From DAIRET01 sp036795455 (GTDB taxonomy: Bacteria; Bacteroidota; Ignavibacteria; Ignavibacteriales; Ignavibacteriaceae): a DNA stretch of 30,299 nucleotides. Below the pieces are notes generated by a model. That model saw only the letters and a list, made by a program, of their open reading frames with translations, was not told the origin of the DNA and did not search any database. Within the stretch, counting starts at the first letter, position 1, and each line of letters opens with the position of its first letter. Where the stretch lies: positions 1 to 30,299 of the forward strand of contig DAIRET010000010.1 in assembly GCA_036795455.1 (NCBI GenBank). The letters run 5' to 3'. The position numbers were made by a program, and so were the translations under genes. Positions 17,901-24,489 of this stretch are shown piece by piece.

Positions 17901-18315
17901 AATTGATACAATTCTTAAAAGAATGGAAGACGATCGTGGTAAATTCATTATAATCGCCGCTGGTTATACAAACGAGATGAATACATTTTTAAGTATGAAT
18001 CCGGGGCTTGATTCCCGTTTTACAAAAAGAATTCATTTTGAAGATTACTATCCCGAAGACATGGTACTCATTTTCAAAAAGATGGTTAATGATAAAGGGA
18101 TGAGCATATCGCCCGAACTTAATCAATCACTACCGGCATTTTTCAATAAGCTGTTTGAAGAGCGGGATGATAATTTCGGTAATGCAAGAACCGTCCGGAA
18201 TATTTTTGAGAAGACGCTTCAGAGCCAGAGTGATAGAATTGCAAAGATGCTTGATTCACCCGATTTTTCTGAAGAGAAGATAAATAAAATTGACTTAGAG
18301 GATTTTCAATTATGA
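14974..18315 (+). CDS. Zinc ribbon plus four tandem AAA+ modules (CbbX/SpoVK-like)
   Basis: 1113 residues. An N-terminal zinc ribbon (C4-x2-C7, C18-x2-C21) is followed by four AAA+ modules. Walker A sits at G77, G341, G620 and G896; Walker B at D135-N136, D404-E405, D683-E684 and D959-E960. Modules 2-4 are of the CbbX/SpoVK/EccA type, with G-N-P-G-T-G-K-T-T, the pore-loop-like Y-I-G-x-T or Y-V-G-Q-T, and S-R-F arginine fingers. Module 1 has a good Walker A (G-A-T-G-T-G-K-S-T) but Asn for the catalytic Glu and no pore loop, so it may bind ATP without hydrolysis. Known single-chain family members have one or two modules. It lies 20 bases after the kinase and overlaps the FHA gene by ATGA. The substrate is unknown. 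Confidence 0.94.
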   Translation: MSKCEKCGTENRSIAKFCKNCGEQIITSSSGVLHELVGLGSVKEEINKLVNIYKTIKARQKPGDSGLKINMHTLIIGATGTGKSTLVNILQQLFFQNGIVTKPGVHAVDAVDYHEFTKDFQNNLKKVKGGILFIDNVQKLVPGGYSSDINLLDKLFSEMDKFGFDPVVILAGLPQGFEDFLSKNPSIKNRFQYLFRLPDYSASELFQICRKKLESYNLSLTDESEKRLHRLFKFAIKTKTDSFGNAHYALTAAENIFKCYLSRITSGAEDNNAVLQEDILGNIPEERTLTEIISELDEFIGMDNVKDAVKEIAKQVQAMQERVKRGLGKDEKIGIHLVLTGNPGTGKTTIARKLGEILAAIDYLDSGHVVESDRSTLVGQYIGETPKIVSAACDKAMGGILFVDEAYTLAPATDGGSTDQYGKEAIETLMKRMEDDRGKFVVIAAGYQTEMERFINVNPGMKSRFNKYLHINDYSPEELFLIFKNFVKKKSYSLSPEAETLAKKVIKDIYSRKDKNFANGREMRSLFEQTNAKFSSRITSLPPEEQTDEVLSTILPEDLPFEEKQELKIEDILGELNELTGMESIKSEIKELINYLNVEKKRAEAGGKETALSLHFVFTGNPGTGKTTVARILSKVFKSLGLLSRGHLIEVDSSKLVAGYIGQTAIKTNNTIDSAMGGVLFIDEAYTLSSTGDNSFGKEAIDTLLKRVEDDRGKFIAIVAGYTNEMRDFLASNPGLSSRFTRTIHFGDYSADELSTIFKNMVAKKEMTLSKDAEEFTPVFFKGIHQSRDKNFGNAREVRNIFEKTLQRQSTRLASLISSPGFVPEKLNEITKEDIQTEDSKTVSIDDILKELNSLIGLKEIKTEITGLINYLRVEKKRAEMGGKTTALNLHFVFTGNPGTGKTTVARILANIFKSLGLLSKGQLIEVERSQLVASYVGQTSKLTNKVVDSAIGGVLFIDEAYTLYSESGSDFGKEAIDTILKRMEDDRGKFIIIAAGYTNEMNTFLSMNPGLDSRFTKRIHFEDYYPEDMVLIFKKMVNDKGMSISPELNQSLPAFFNKLFEERDDNFGNARTVRNIFEKTLQSQSDRIAKMLDSPDFSEEKINKIDLEDFQL
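16678..17505 (+). repeat. AAA+ module 3, copy A of an internal 276-codon duplication
   Basis: This segment and the next (17506-18315) line up codon for codon at an offset of exactly 828 bases from the linker I-E/D-D-I-L through Walker A, Walker B and the C-terminal helices. Nucleotide similarity is still visible, for example around 16855-16910 against 17683-17738, so it is a fairly recent in-frame tandem duplication. Confidence 0.85.
17506..18315 (+). repeat. AAA+ module 4, copy B of an internal 276-codon duplication
   Basis: Partner of 16678-17505 at an 828-base offset. Shared protein blocks include L-I-N-Y-L-x-V-E-K-K-R-A-E-x-G-G-K and F-G-K-E-A-I-D-T. Both copies keep intact Walker motifs and arginine finger. 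They differ in the pore-loop-like segment: G-Y-I-G-Q-T in copy A, S-Y-V-G-Q-T here. Confidence 0.85.
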
Positions 18316-18932
18316 ACTGCCCATTCTGCAAAAGCGATATAGAACAAGATTCATTTTTCTGCGATCAATGCGGCAATGAACTATTTATCTGTCCACAGTG
18401 CAAGAACCTCGCCAAAGGAAAAAGATGCACACAGGACGGCAGCAAGTTAGTTTCATTAAAAGAGTTTAAAGGAGCATCAAAACCGGCAGCAATTGTAGAC
18501 AACAAACCAGAAGCTCAAACTATTCCAACTCCGGAAGTAAAACCGGTCAATGTCGAACCACAGGTTAAACCCGTACAGGTGTTCCCGACTGCTTCAGAGC
18601 AAAAGAAAATGAAATTGATTAATCATTCACTAAATATCAATATCGAACTGGAGAACGGTGATATAATCGGCAGAAAAGCCGGCAAGTTTTCTGCACAATT
18701 TGGAAAGTTAAATCAAATCTCTGGTAAACATGCACAGGTAATCTACGACCAGGTAAAAGGCTGGTGTATAATTGACCTCGGTTCATCTAACGGAACAAAG
18801 TACAACGGTGTCCCTCTTTCTCCGAGCGTACCGCAAAAAATTGAAAATCAAACTAAGGTCATTCTTGCCAATATTGAATTTATAATTTTATTCGATGAAC
18901 CGGCAGATGATGACAGAACAGTAAGAATATAG
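18312..18932 (+). CDS. Zinc-ribbon and FHA domain protein
   Basis: 206 residues. The first zinc ribbon uses C3, C6, C17 and C20. A second, incomplete one has C27, C30 and C39 with Asp42 where the fourth Cys would be. A Pro/Val-rich linker (about 55-95) leads to an FHA domain, which binds phospho-threonine peptides: G-R at about 121-122, S-G-K-H at 137-140 and S-S-N-G-T at 158-162 with a later N-G, so the binding pocket looks complete. The last eight residues, D-D-D-R-T-V-R-I, match the kinase N-terminal repeats and put Thr203 in a likely phosphosite. The ATG overlaps the AAA+ stop (ATGA), so translation is coupled. Likely the phosphate-reading adaptor of the cluster. Confidence 0.94.
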   Translation: MNCPFCKSDIEQDSFFCDQCGNELFICPQCKNLAKGKRCTQDGSKLVSLKEFKGASKPAAIVDNKPEAQTIPTPEVKPVNVEPQVKPVQVFPTASEQKKMKLINHSLNINIELENGDIIGRKAGKFSAQFGKLNQISGKHAQVIYDQVKGWCIIDLGSSNGTKYNGVPLSPSVPQKIENQTKVILANIEFIILFDEPADDDRTVRI

Positions 18933-18946
18933 AATAAAGGGATAAA

Positions 18947-19690
18947 ATGGATTTAGAAATATCTGCTATATGCGATGTCGGACTTAAAAGGAAAAACAAC
19001 GAGGATATAATCCTTATCGGTAATGCAATTTTAAGAGATGAAGAAAAAAACTTTAGCGTAGAAATCAATCCTTCCGGTCCGTTCATCGCTGCCGTTGCAG
19101 ACGGGATGGGAGGGCATAAGGCAGGAGAACTGGCATCCGCCGCAGTTGTCGAAAGAATGCGAATTAGAATTAATACTCTTCCCCCCGGTTTATCTTTTAA
19201 AGAATTAAAAAACATTTTCGATTTGGAAGTAAAAGATACTCATGAAAACCTTTGCGAAATCGGGAATACGGATGATTCAAAAAAAGGAATGGGCTCTACT
19301 TTAATCGCCGTTGTGTTTTATGAAAATAAAATATTTATGATAAATGCCGGGGACAGCAGGTTGTATCGTTTTAGAAGGGGTATATTAAAACAGCTATCGC
19401 GAGACCATTCGCTTGCGGAAATTATGGGACACAATAGAAATACTTCTCATCTTATATTAAATTCAATAGGCGGCGGAGAGAATGTATTTATAGATTTCGT
19501 TGACCTTACAGAAAGTCTATTGGAAGATGATTACATACTCCTTTGCAGCGACGGTCTTTCCGATATGATAACTGCCGAAGAAATCGAATCTATTCTTGAT
19601 GAAGACCCAAATATAATTGGATTAACCGAAGCAGCTAAGAAAGCAGGAGGTAAAGACAATATTTCAATTGTGTTGATTAAAATCGGGTAA
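18947..19690 (+). CDS. PP2C-family Ser/Thr protein phosphatase
   Basis: 247 residues, the bare catalytic domain without membrane helix. It removes phosphate from Ser/Thr using two metal ions. Metal-binding motifs are all present: N-E-D (18-20), V-A-D52-G-M-G-G-H, G-S-T-L followed by A-G-D-S-R-L-Y-R, L-C-S-D-G-L-S-D, and G-G-K-D-N-I-S near the C-terminus. It follows the FHA gene by 14 bases with an AAGGGAT ribosome site and is the last gene of the cluster. The obvious substrate is the neighbouring kinase and its targets, which is inference from context. The convergent transpeptidase gene ends 6 bases away. Confidence 0.95.
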   Translation: MDLEISAICDVGLKRKNNEDIILIGNAILRDEEKNFSVEINPSGPFIAAVADGMGGHKAGELASAAVVERMRIRINTLPPGLSFKELKNIFDLEVKDTHENLCEIGNTDDSKKGMGSTLIAVVFYENKIFMINAGDSRLYRFRRGILKQLSRDHSLAEIMGHNRNTSHLILNSIGGGENVFIDFVDLTESLLEDDYILLCSDGLSDMITAEEIESILDEDPNIIGLTEAAKKAGGKDNISIVLIKIG

Positions 19691-19696
19691 AGATCA

Positions 19697-21583
19697 TCAC
19701 CGTTCTTTATTGTTGTTACCGGTAAAGGTGATTACTTCTAATATTTTTTTATCTTTGTTATAAACATCTTCTCTGAAATTAACAATACCGTTTACATCAA
19801 CCCATGCTGTGTAATAATCGATAAAAAGGGGTATTTTTTTATCAAGTTTTACTTCTGTTGTCGGTCCGTAACTTAAACCTCTACGCAGTTCATTTCTTTT
19901 TTGTCTGAATTCCTCTATTGACACTTTGTTATCAACTCTATAACCGGTTTCGATTTTGAGATAATCAATTGTCCACCTGGAATTATTCGCCAAAATATAT
20001 TCGGCAAGAAGAATCGGTTTTTCAACTCTTACGCAGCCGTGACTGACTGCCCGGTTTGCCTGTGAAAACGGTGGTCTTGTAGGGGTATCGTGCAGATAAA
20101 CGCCAAACGGATTTGTGAACATAAATTTTATTTTCCCGAGAGCATTCCCAGCGCCGGGATTTTGAATAATTGTGTAAGGAATATTCCCGGCATTCAATTC
20201 TGAAGGTTTTACTTCAAGCGGGTCAATTTGAACACCGTTTTTTAATACTTTAAAATTTGAATTAACAAGATAGTTTGAATCATTCTTCACCTTGTAAGCA
20301 ATTTCCTCCCGCATAATACTAATCGGAACAGTCCATGTTGGATTCAAAACAAGATATGAAATTTCGCTGTACAGTTTCGGTGTTTCCCAGTCTTCTGGTT
20401 TATGTCTCCAATTTTTTGTCTTCATATAATATTTGTATTGATTCTCGTAGTTCACATATCGTTTTCTACCTGTACACACTTTTATGTCGAATTTTTCTTC
20501 CCCGTTTTCGATTGCGTATAATTTAAAATCGGGAATGTTTACGAGTATATAACGTGCTGTATCGGAATAGTCAATCCACCTGAATCTCTCAAGGTTGACT
20601 TTAATTTTATCTACATATTCTTCCGGTTTTGTATTTAATCTATCAACCGTTCCTTTACCTATTACACCGTCATCAATTAGTCCGTTGGCTCTTTGAAATG
20701 CTTTTACACCATTAACAATAACCGAATCGTAAAATGCAAAATCATCAATCTTTACTTCTGTAGTATCAAGAAAACCGAGTGTTATTAATCTACCTGCAAT
20801 TTGAACAATTAAAGAATCGGTTTTACCGGGCTCAATCTTTTTTACCGGAACGGGAATCTCTTCCCACTCCATACCGATATAATTTCTGAAATGCTTTAAT
20901 GCAGTTTGAAGCTGTTTATACTTTTTGCTTTTAGGTTGAATATCTTGTAAATACTGAATTATGTTTTCCTGATGTAGCGGTTCAAAAAGGATTCGGCTTG
21001 CTGAATCGGCTACAGGTAAAGTATAACCGGTAATATAAAATTCTTTCGGATTGATGATTCCGTATCGCATATGGTAAGCATATTTCAGAATTGCATCGGT
21101 TACAAACAGTTCGGTATTAAAAAGATGTTTGTATTTATTACCATTCGTTGAATCACCACCGATTGCCGTATCTAACTCATTTTTAATAGTTTTGAAATGA
21201 TAAAGTTCTTTATCCAAACCATGGTCTTCTGTTTCATCAAGTATTATCAATAAAGAATCAATAAAAGATTGCTCGTTAAAACTCTTCACAAAAAGTGGTT
21301 TATAATCATGAGTTTTATAGTATTGTTTAAGCGTATCAAGGTAATTCAACCTGGCTGCCAATGCAGTAGACAATTCTTCGTCTCCGTTAAGGCTTTTTTC
21401 AATAAAGAGCGAATAATCATGAGGATTGAAATTCAGTTTGTCATTTAGTGTTAATTCAGCTTCCGGTAACTTTTCATTGCATGCTGAGATAATAAGTAAA
21501 AGAATGCCGGACAATAAATACTTGATTTTAAGACGACGGTTAATAGAATTACTCCTTTGTTGCAAAAATTTTAATAAACTCAA
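19697..21583 (-). CDS. L,D-transpeptidase, YcbB/LdtD type, lipoprotein
   Basis: About 628 residues, like E. coli LdtD (about 615). It would make 3-3 cross-links in periplasmic peptidoglycan. Order: signal peptide with lipobox I-I-S-A-C, YcbB scaffold region, peptidoglycan-binding-like segment (G-V-K-A-F-Q-R-A-N-G-L with G-V-I-G-K-G-T), then the YkuD catalytic domain with S-H-G-C-V-R (Cys at about 517) preceded by the Y-L-H-D-T-P motif. The start is uncertain. The frame opens at TTG (21583), but the only good ribosome site, AAAGGAGT at 21551-21558, lies downstream of it and points at an ATT codon at 21542-21544, which would give the ideal signal peptide N-R-R-L-K-I-K-Y. Single gene, convergent with the phosphatase. 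Confidence 0.92.
   Translation of the reverse strand: MSLLKFLQQRSNSINRRLKIKYLLSGILLLIISACNEKLPEAELTLNDKLNFNPHDYSLFIEKSLNGDEELSTALAARLNYLDTLKQYYKTHDYKPLFVKSFNEQSFIDSLLIILDETEDHGLDKELYHFKTIKNELDTAIGGDSTNGNKYKHLFNTELFVTDAILKYAYHMRYGIINPKEFYITGYTLPVADSASRILFEPLHQENIIQYLQDIQPKSKKYKQLQTALKHFRNYIGMEWEEIPVPVKKIEPGKTDSLIVQIAGRLITLGFLDTTEVKIDDFAFYDSVIVNGVKAFQRANGLIDDGVIGKGTVDRLNTKPEEYVDKIKVNLERFRWIDYSDTARYILVNIPDFKLYAIENGEEKFDIKVCTGRKRYVNYENQYKYYMKTKNWRHKPEDWETPKLYSEISYLVLNPTWTVPISIMREEIAYKVKNDSNYLVNSNFKVLKNGVQIDPLEVKPSELNAGNIPYTIIQNPGAGNALGKIKFMFTNPFGVYLHDTPTRPPFSQANRAVSHGCVRVEKPILLAEYILANNSRWTIDYLKIETGYRVDNKVSIEEFRQKRNELRRGLSYGPTTEVKLDKKIPLFIDYYTAWVDVNGIVNFREDVYNKDKKILEVITFTGNNNKER
21551..21558 (-). 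promoter_or_regulatory. Ribosome binding site that points to an ATT start for the transpeptidase
   Basis: AAAGGAGT on the minus strand, with seven bases between GGAG and the in-frame ATT at 21542-21544. No ATG or GTG is available nearby. TTG codons at 21581-21583 and 21563-21565 lie upstream of this site and have no ribosome site of their own. Confidence 0.5.
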
Positions 21584-21903
21584 TTGAATAAAGATAATGA
21601 TTTTCTGATCAAATTTTATATAAATATGGATGGAATCAAACCGGAATCACAATTTCATTCATTGAAGATGTTCATTCTGAGTTTAAATTCATCTATGCCA
21701 ATGATAGAAAAACGACTCTTCCTGTTGTCGGGTATTGAATTCAATTGCACATGCACTACAGAAAATAATCGTGATTTTTCTCTTTTATAATTCAGCATTT
21801 TTTCATTATTTTGGCGTAAAGAAAATTATTCTTTATCCTGAAAAGTTAAAAAAGGCTTTAGAATTTACTTTTAATTATACTCATTCACTAAATGGAGGTC
21901 AAA
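21584..21903. other. 320-base gene-free stretch
   Basis: The DNA is AT-rich and lies between the divergent transpeptidase and DUF6232 genes. It must hold both promoters, but no convincing -35/-10 pair stands out. The only frame is a 54-68 codon plus-strand one (ending 21790) without a ribosome site or recognisable protein features, which I do not accept as a gene. Confidence 0.5.
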
Positions 21904-22266
21904 ATGGCTGAACAAGTAATACACGAATCAGGCGATATAAAAATCACGACTGCCAGGGTTGTACTTGGTGCAAATACATATTCATTACAAAACATTGCGG
22001 GAGTTAGGGTTATTTCCGAAATCAACAAACTTGCTATTGGTTTGGTTGTGGTCGGTGTAATTCTTGTTTTAATCGGTTTATCCGAAGGAATCGTATCTTT
22101 AATAATCGGTGTTGCTTTGGGAGCACTTGGATATTTCCTTGGATTCAAACATTATTATTTACATTTCGACACTTCGTCAGGCTCTGTTCAAGCATACAGC
22201 GGTAAAGCCGATATGTGCTTCGAACTAAAAAATAAAATAGAAGACGCTATGGCTGCACGCGGTTAG
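21904..22266 (+). CDS. DUF6232 family membrane protein
   Basis: 120 residues. The N-terminal part I-T-T-A-R-V-V-L-G-A-N-T-Y-S-L-Q-N-I followed by V-R-V matches the DUF6232 pattern as I know it. Two membrane helices lie at about 43-59 and 62-80, and a short beta-rich, PH-like tail follows (Y-Y-L-H-F-D-T-S-S-G). The start at 21904 is preferred to an ATG four codons earlier because GGAGG at 21894-21898 serves it. Function in the family is not established. A strong terminator follows. Confidence 0.82.
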   Translation: MAEQVIHESGDIKITTARVVLGANTYSLQNIAGVRVISEINKLAIGLVVVGVILVLIGLSEGIVSLIIGVALGALGYFLGFKHYYLHFDTSSGSVQAYSGKADMCFELKNKIEDAMAARG

Positions 22267-22284
22267 TCCGTTTGAAATTACAAC

Positions 22285-22329
22285 AAAAGGCTTTTTGACG
22301 ATAGATTAATTCATCTCAAAAAGCCTTTT
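22285..22329. terminator. Strong bidirectional terminator
   Basis: A perfect 14-base stem, AAAAGGCTTTTTGA (22285-22298) against TCAAAAAGCCTTTT (22316-22329), with a 17-base loop. The flanking A and T tracts make it work in both directions, between the convergent DUF6232 and serine hydrolase genes. Confidence 0.9.
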
Positions 22330-22354
22330 CTGTTTAAAATGAGTTTTTGTTTTA

Positions 22355-23431
22355 CTATTTCCTTAAAAGCCCGGATTGTTCCAATACCTTTTCGGCAAGT
22401 TCTTCCATTTCTCCTTCGTTGCGGTTTATAAGAACAATTATTAATATCCTCTCTGAAGGAATACGGTACAGAATCGTTCTGAACCCCCTCGTATCTCCCG
22501 TGTGATAAACAACTTCTTTGTCGCCATACTTCTTTAAGAACCAGCCGTAACCGTAGTCATTCATTTTACCGTTTTTAAACGGCTTACGTGTAGTTGCTTT
22601 TTCAATCATTTCTGCCTTTAATATTTTTTCGGTAAAAAGAGAAGCTTCCCATTTCATCAAATCTTCAATTGATGAATAGATACCGCCATCTCCAAGCACC
22701 GCACTTGTAATGCTTTGGTCAGTTCTCATATAGCCGTCGTCTTTTTTTGAATAACCGAATGCTCTATTCGGTACGGTGGAAATACCGTCTTCAAATGCAA
22801 CAGTTCCGTTCATTTCCAAAGGTTCAAAGATGTTGTCATGCAAAAATGAAGCAAATCTTTTCCCGGAAAGATTCTCAACAATCAAAGCAAGTAAGGCATA
22901 AGCGGAATTGCTGTACTTATACTCGGTACCGGGTTCGAAGTAAGTTTTCGTTTGGGTTTTCATCATGTTAAGAACATCAATATCTTTAACCTGTATTGTT
23001 GTTGTGTCGGGGATTAAATCTTCATAATCGATTAACCCTGAAGTGTGATTTAACAGATGCTCTATTTTTATTTCGCTTCCATAAGACGGGAAGTCCTTAA
23101 ACAGCTCTGTTAGTGTGGTCGTAAGCTTAAGTTTCCCGGATTCAATCAATTTCAATACACATGCTGCGGTAAACTGCTTCGATACAGACGCCAATCTGAA
23201 ATAAGTAGTTGGGGTAACCGGTATATTTTCTTCGAGGTTTGCATAACCGAAACCTTTTTTATAGAGAACTTCACCGGCTTTTGCAATTAAAACTGCCGCA
23301 CCAGGGGTATTCGGTTGGTCATATTCCATGAATAGTTTATCAATTTTCATTTCGAGTGTTTCTCCTGTTTGTGAGTATGTTATCGTAAACCCAGTAATCA
23401 ATAAAGATAGCGCAATCAGTAAATTTTTCAT
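22355..23431 (-). CDS. Serine hydrolase, beta-lactamase class C / PBP-like (PF00144)
   Basis: 358 residues with a Sec signal peptide (1-20, ending T-Y-S-Q) and the beta-lactamase/D-alanyl-D-alanine carboxypeptidase fold. Motif 1 S-x-x-K is S82-V-S-K85, motif 2 is Y-S-N in E-Y-K-Y-S-N-S-A-Y, and motif 3 is H-T-G in V-Y-H-T-G-D-T-R-G-F. Members include esterases, D-amino-acid peptidases and eukaryotic LACTB as well as true class C enzymes. True AmpC has K-T-G as motif 3, so drug hydrolysis is not indicated. A periplasmic peptidase or esterase is likelier. It lies 71 bases after the DUF2520 gene on the same strand and could be the last gene of that operon. Confidence 0.9.
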   Translation of the reverse strand: MKNLLIALSLLITGFTITYSQTGETLEMKIDKLFMEYDQPNTPGAAVLIAKAGEVLYKKGFGYANLEENIPVTPTTYFRLASVSKQFTAACVLKLIESGKLKLTTTLTELFKDFPSYGSEIKIEHLLNHTSGLIDYEDLIPDTTTIQVKDIDVLNMMKTQTKTYFEPGTEYKYSNSAYALLALIVENLSGKRFASFLHDNIFEPLEMNGTVAFEDGISTVPNRAFGYSKKDDGYMRTDQSITSAVLGDGGIYSSIEDLMKWEASLFTEKILKAEMIEKATTRKPFKNGKMNDYGYGWFLKKYGDKEVVYHTGDTRGFRTILYRIPSERILIIVLINRNEGEMEELAEKVLEQSGLLRK

Positions 23432-23502
23432 TGTCTTATTCTTTCAAATAAATGATTTGTATATATTTGTTAAATCCAATCCGTAAATCAGAATTTATTT
23501 AG

Positions 23503-24489
23503 TCAAAACTTTTTTTTCGATACCCCGGATTTCTCCGTTACTCCGAAAGCAGATAAGAATTTGTTAAAGTAGTTTTCCCCTTTGCCAGGTATTTTTTCAA
23601 GTTCATGTGTTAATAATTTTTCAATTTTTTTATGTGCCGGTTTTAATGTTCCGTATTTCTCTTTGACGACCTGCAATAAAATCAGCGACTGAACAACGTA
23701 TGAATAGAAAAGAGAACTATCCTCGTTTTTTAGTCCGCGTAATATTTTTAAATGTGTTTCAACTGTAGCGCAGTCCCCACGGTCTATAGGACCGGACAAA
23801 GAATTCACTATCCCGTTTTTGTTTATGTTATTAACTGTTGCTTTTAATATCGGGGATAACAACTCTACTCCCGGAACCGATGTTACACCGCTTCTCGAAA
23901 ATATTGTATCGGCGGCATAGTAGTTTGCAATAAGAAAATTGGAAATAAAAACACCTGCTAAATGATAAAACGGCTTTCCGGCAGCTTCCACGGCAAAAGG
24001 AATTAGTTCAAGTTTGGCTGATAACTGTTCTAAAAATTCTTTTGTTTTTTTGTTTGAAAATTCAATCCCGGTAAACGAATTTGCAATTGCTACAGGCTTT
24101 GTCGAAGGGAATGACTGCATAATATGCATTGTCCCGGTGTTGGCTTTCTTATTTCTTAATGATTGAAGAGATGTTACATTCTGCGTGCCTGAAAGATGAA
24201 TGAAGAAAGAGCTTTTAAAATCAATTTTTAATCCGGCTATTTGTTTTGCTACTTCAGCAATTTTAACATCGGGGACTGCGAGAATAAAAATTCCGGCATA
24301 AACCGGTACCGTATTAAAGTCAGAAGCATATTCCTTTACTTTAAATTTGATTGCCAGTTTTCTTGCCGAATCGATATTTTTAGAAATAATAAGCGACGGC
24401 TTGATACCTGCTTTATACAAAGCAGAAGTTAAAGAAGATGCAACTTTGCCCGCACCTATTATTACTATGTTTCTAAATTGCGGCTTCAC
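23503..24489 (-). CDS. DUF2520 / Rossmann-like domain protein
   Basis: 328 residues. An N-terminal NAD(P)-binding fold has I-V-I-I-G-A-G-K-V-A-S (about 8-18), and F-I-L-A-V-P-D at about 70 resembles 6-phosphogluconate or pyrroline-5-carboxylate reductase-type dehydrogenases. H-L-S-G-T-Q and H-I-M-Q-S-F-P follow, which are typical of the Rossmann-like/DUF2520 pair. The C-terminal helical part with G-P-I-D-R-G-D is the DUF2520 domain. The reaction is not known for the family. It starts with GTG in a GTGA overlap with the MEMO1-like gene, so the two are translationally coupled. Confidence 0.9.
   Translation of the reverse strand: MKPQFRNIVIIGAGKVASSLTSALYKAGIKPSLIISKNIDSARKLAIKFKVKEYASDFNTVPVYAGIFILAVPDVKIAEVAKQIAGLKIDFKSSFFIHLSGTQNVTSLQSLRNKKANTGTMHIMQSFPSTKPVAIANSFTGIEFSNKKTKEFLEQLSAKLELIPFAVEAAGKPFYHLAGVFISNFLIANYYAADTIFSRSGVTSVPGVELLSPILKATVNNINKNGIVNSLSGPIDRGDCATVETHLKILRGLKNEDSSLFYSYVVQSLILLQVVKEKYGTLKPAHKKIEKLLTHELEKIPGKGENYFNKFLSAFGVTEKSGVSKKKF

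Noticed and set aside
10920..19690. T6SS regulatory genes, TerY-P triad or ESX secretion locus
   Set aside because: Kinase, FHA, PP2C and a CbbX-like AAA+ occur in parts of those systems, but no Tss, vWA/Ter, EccB-E or WXG100 gene is present.
21584..21790. 68-codon plus-strand frame (54 codons from an ATG at 21626)
   Set aside because: No ribosome site, no recognisable domain or membrane helix, and it lies in a region that must hold divergent promoters.
22355..23431. Antibiotic-resistance beta-lactamase
   Set aside because: Motif 3 is H-T-G rather than K-T-G; the wider family is mostly esterases and peptidases.
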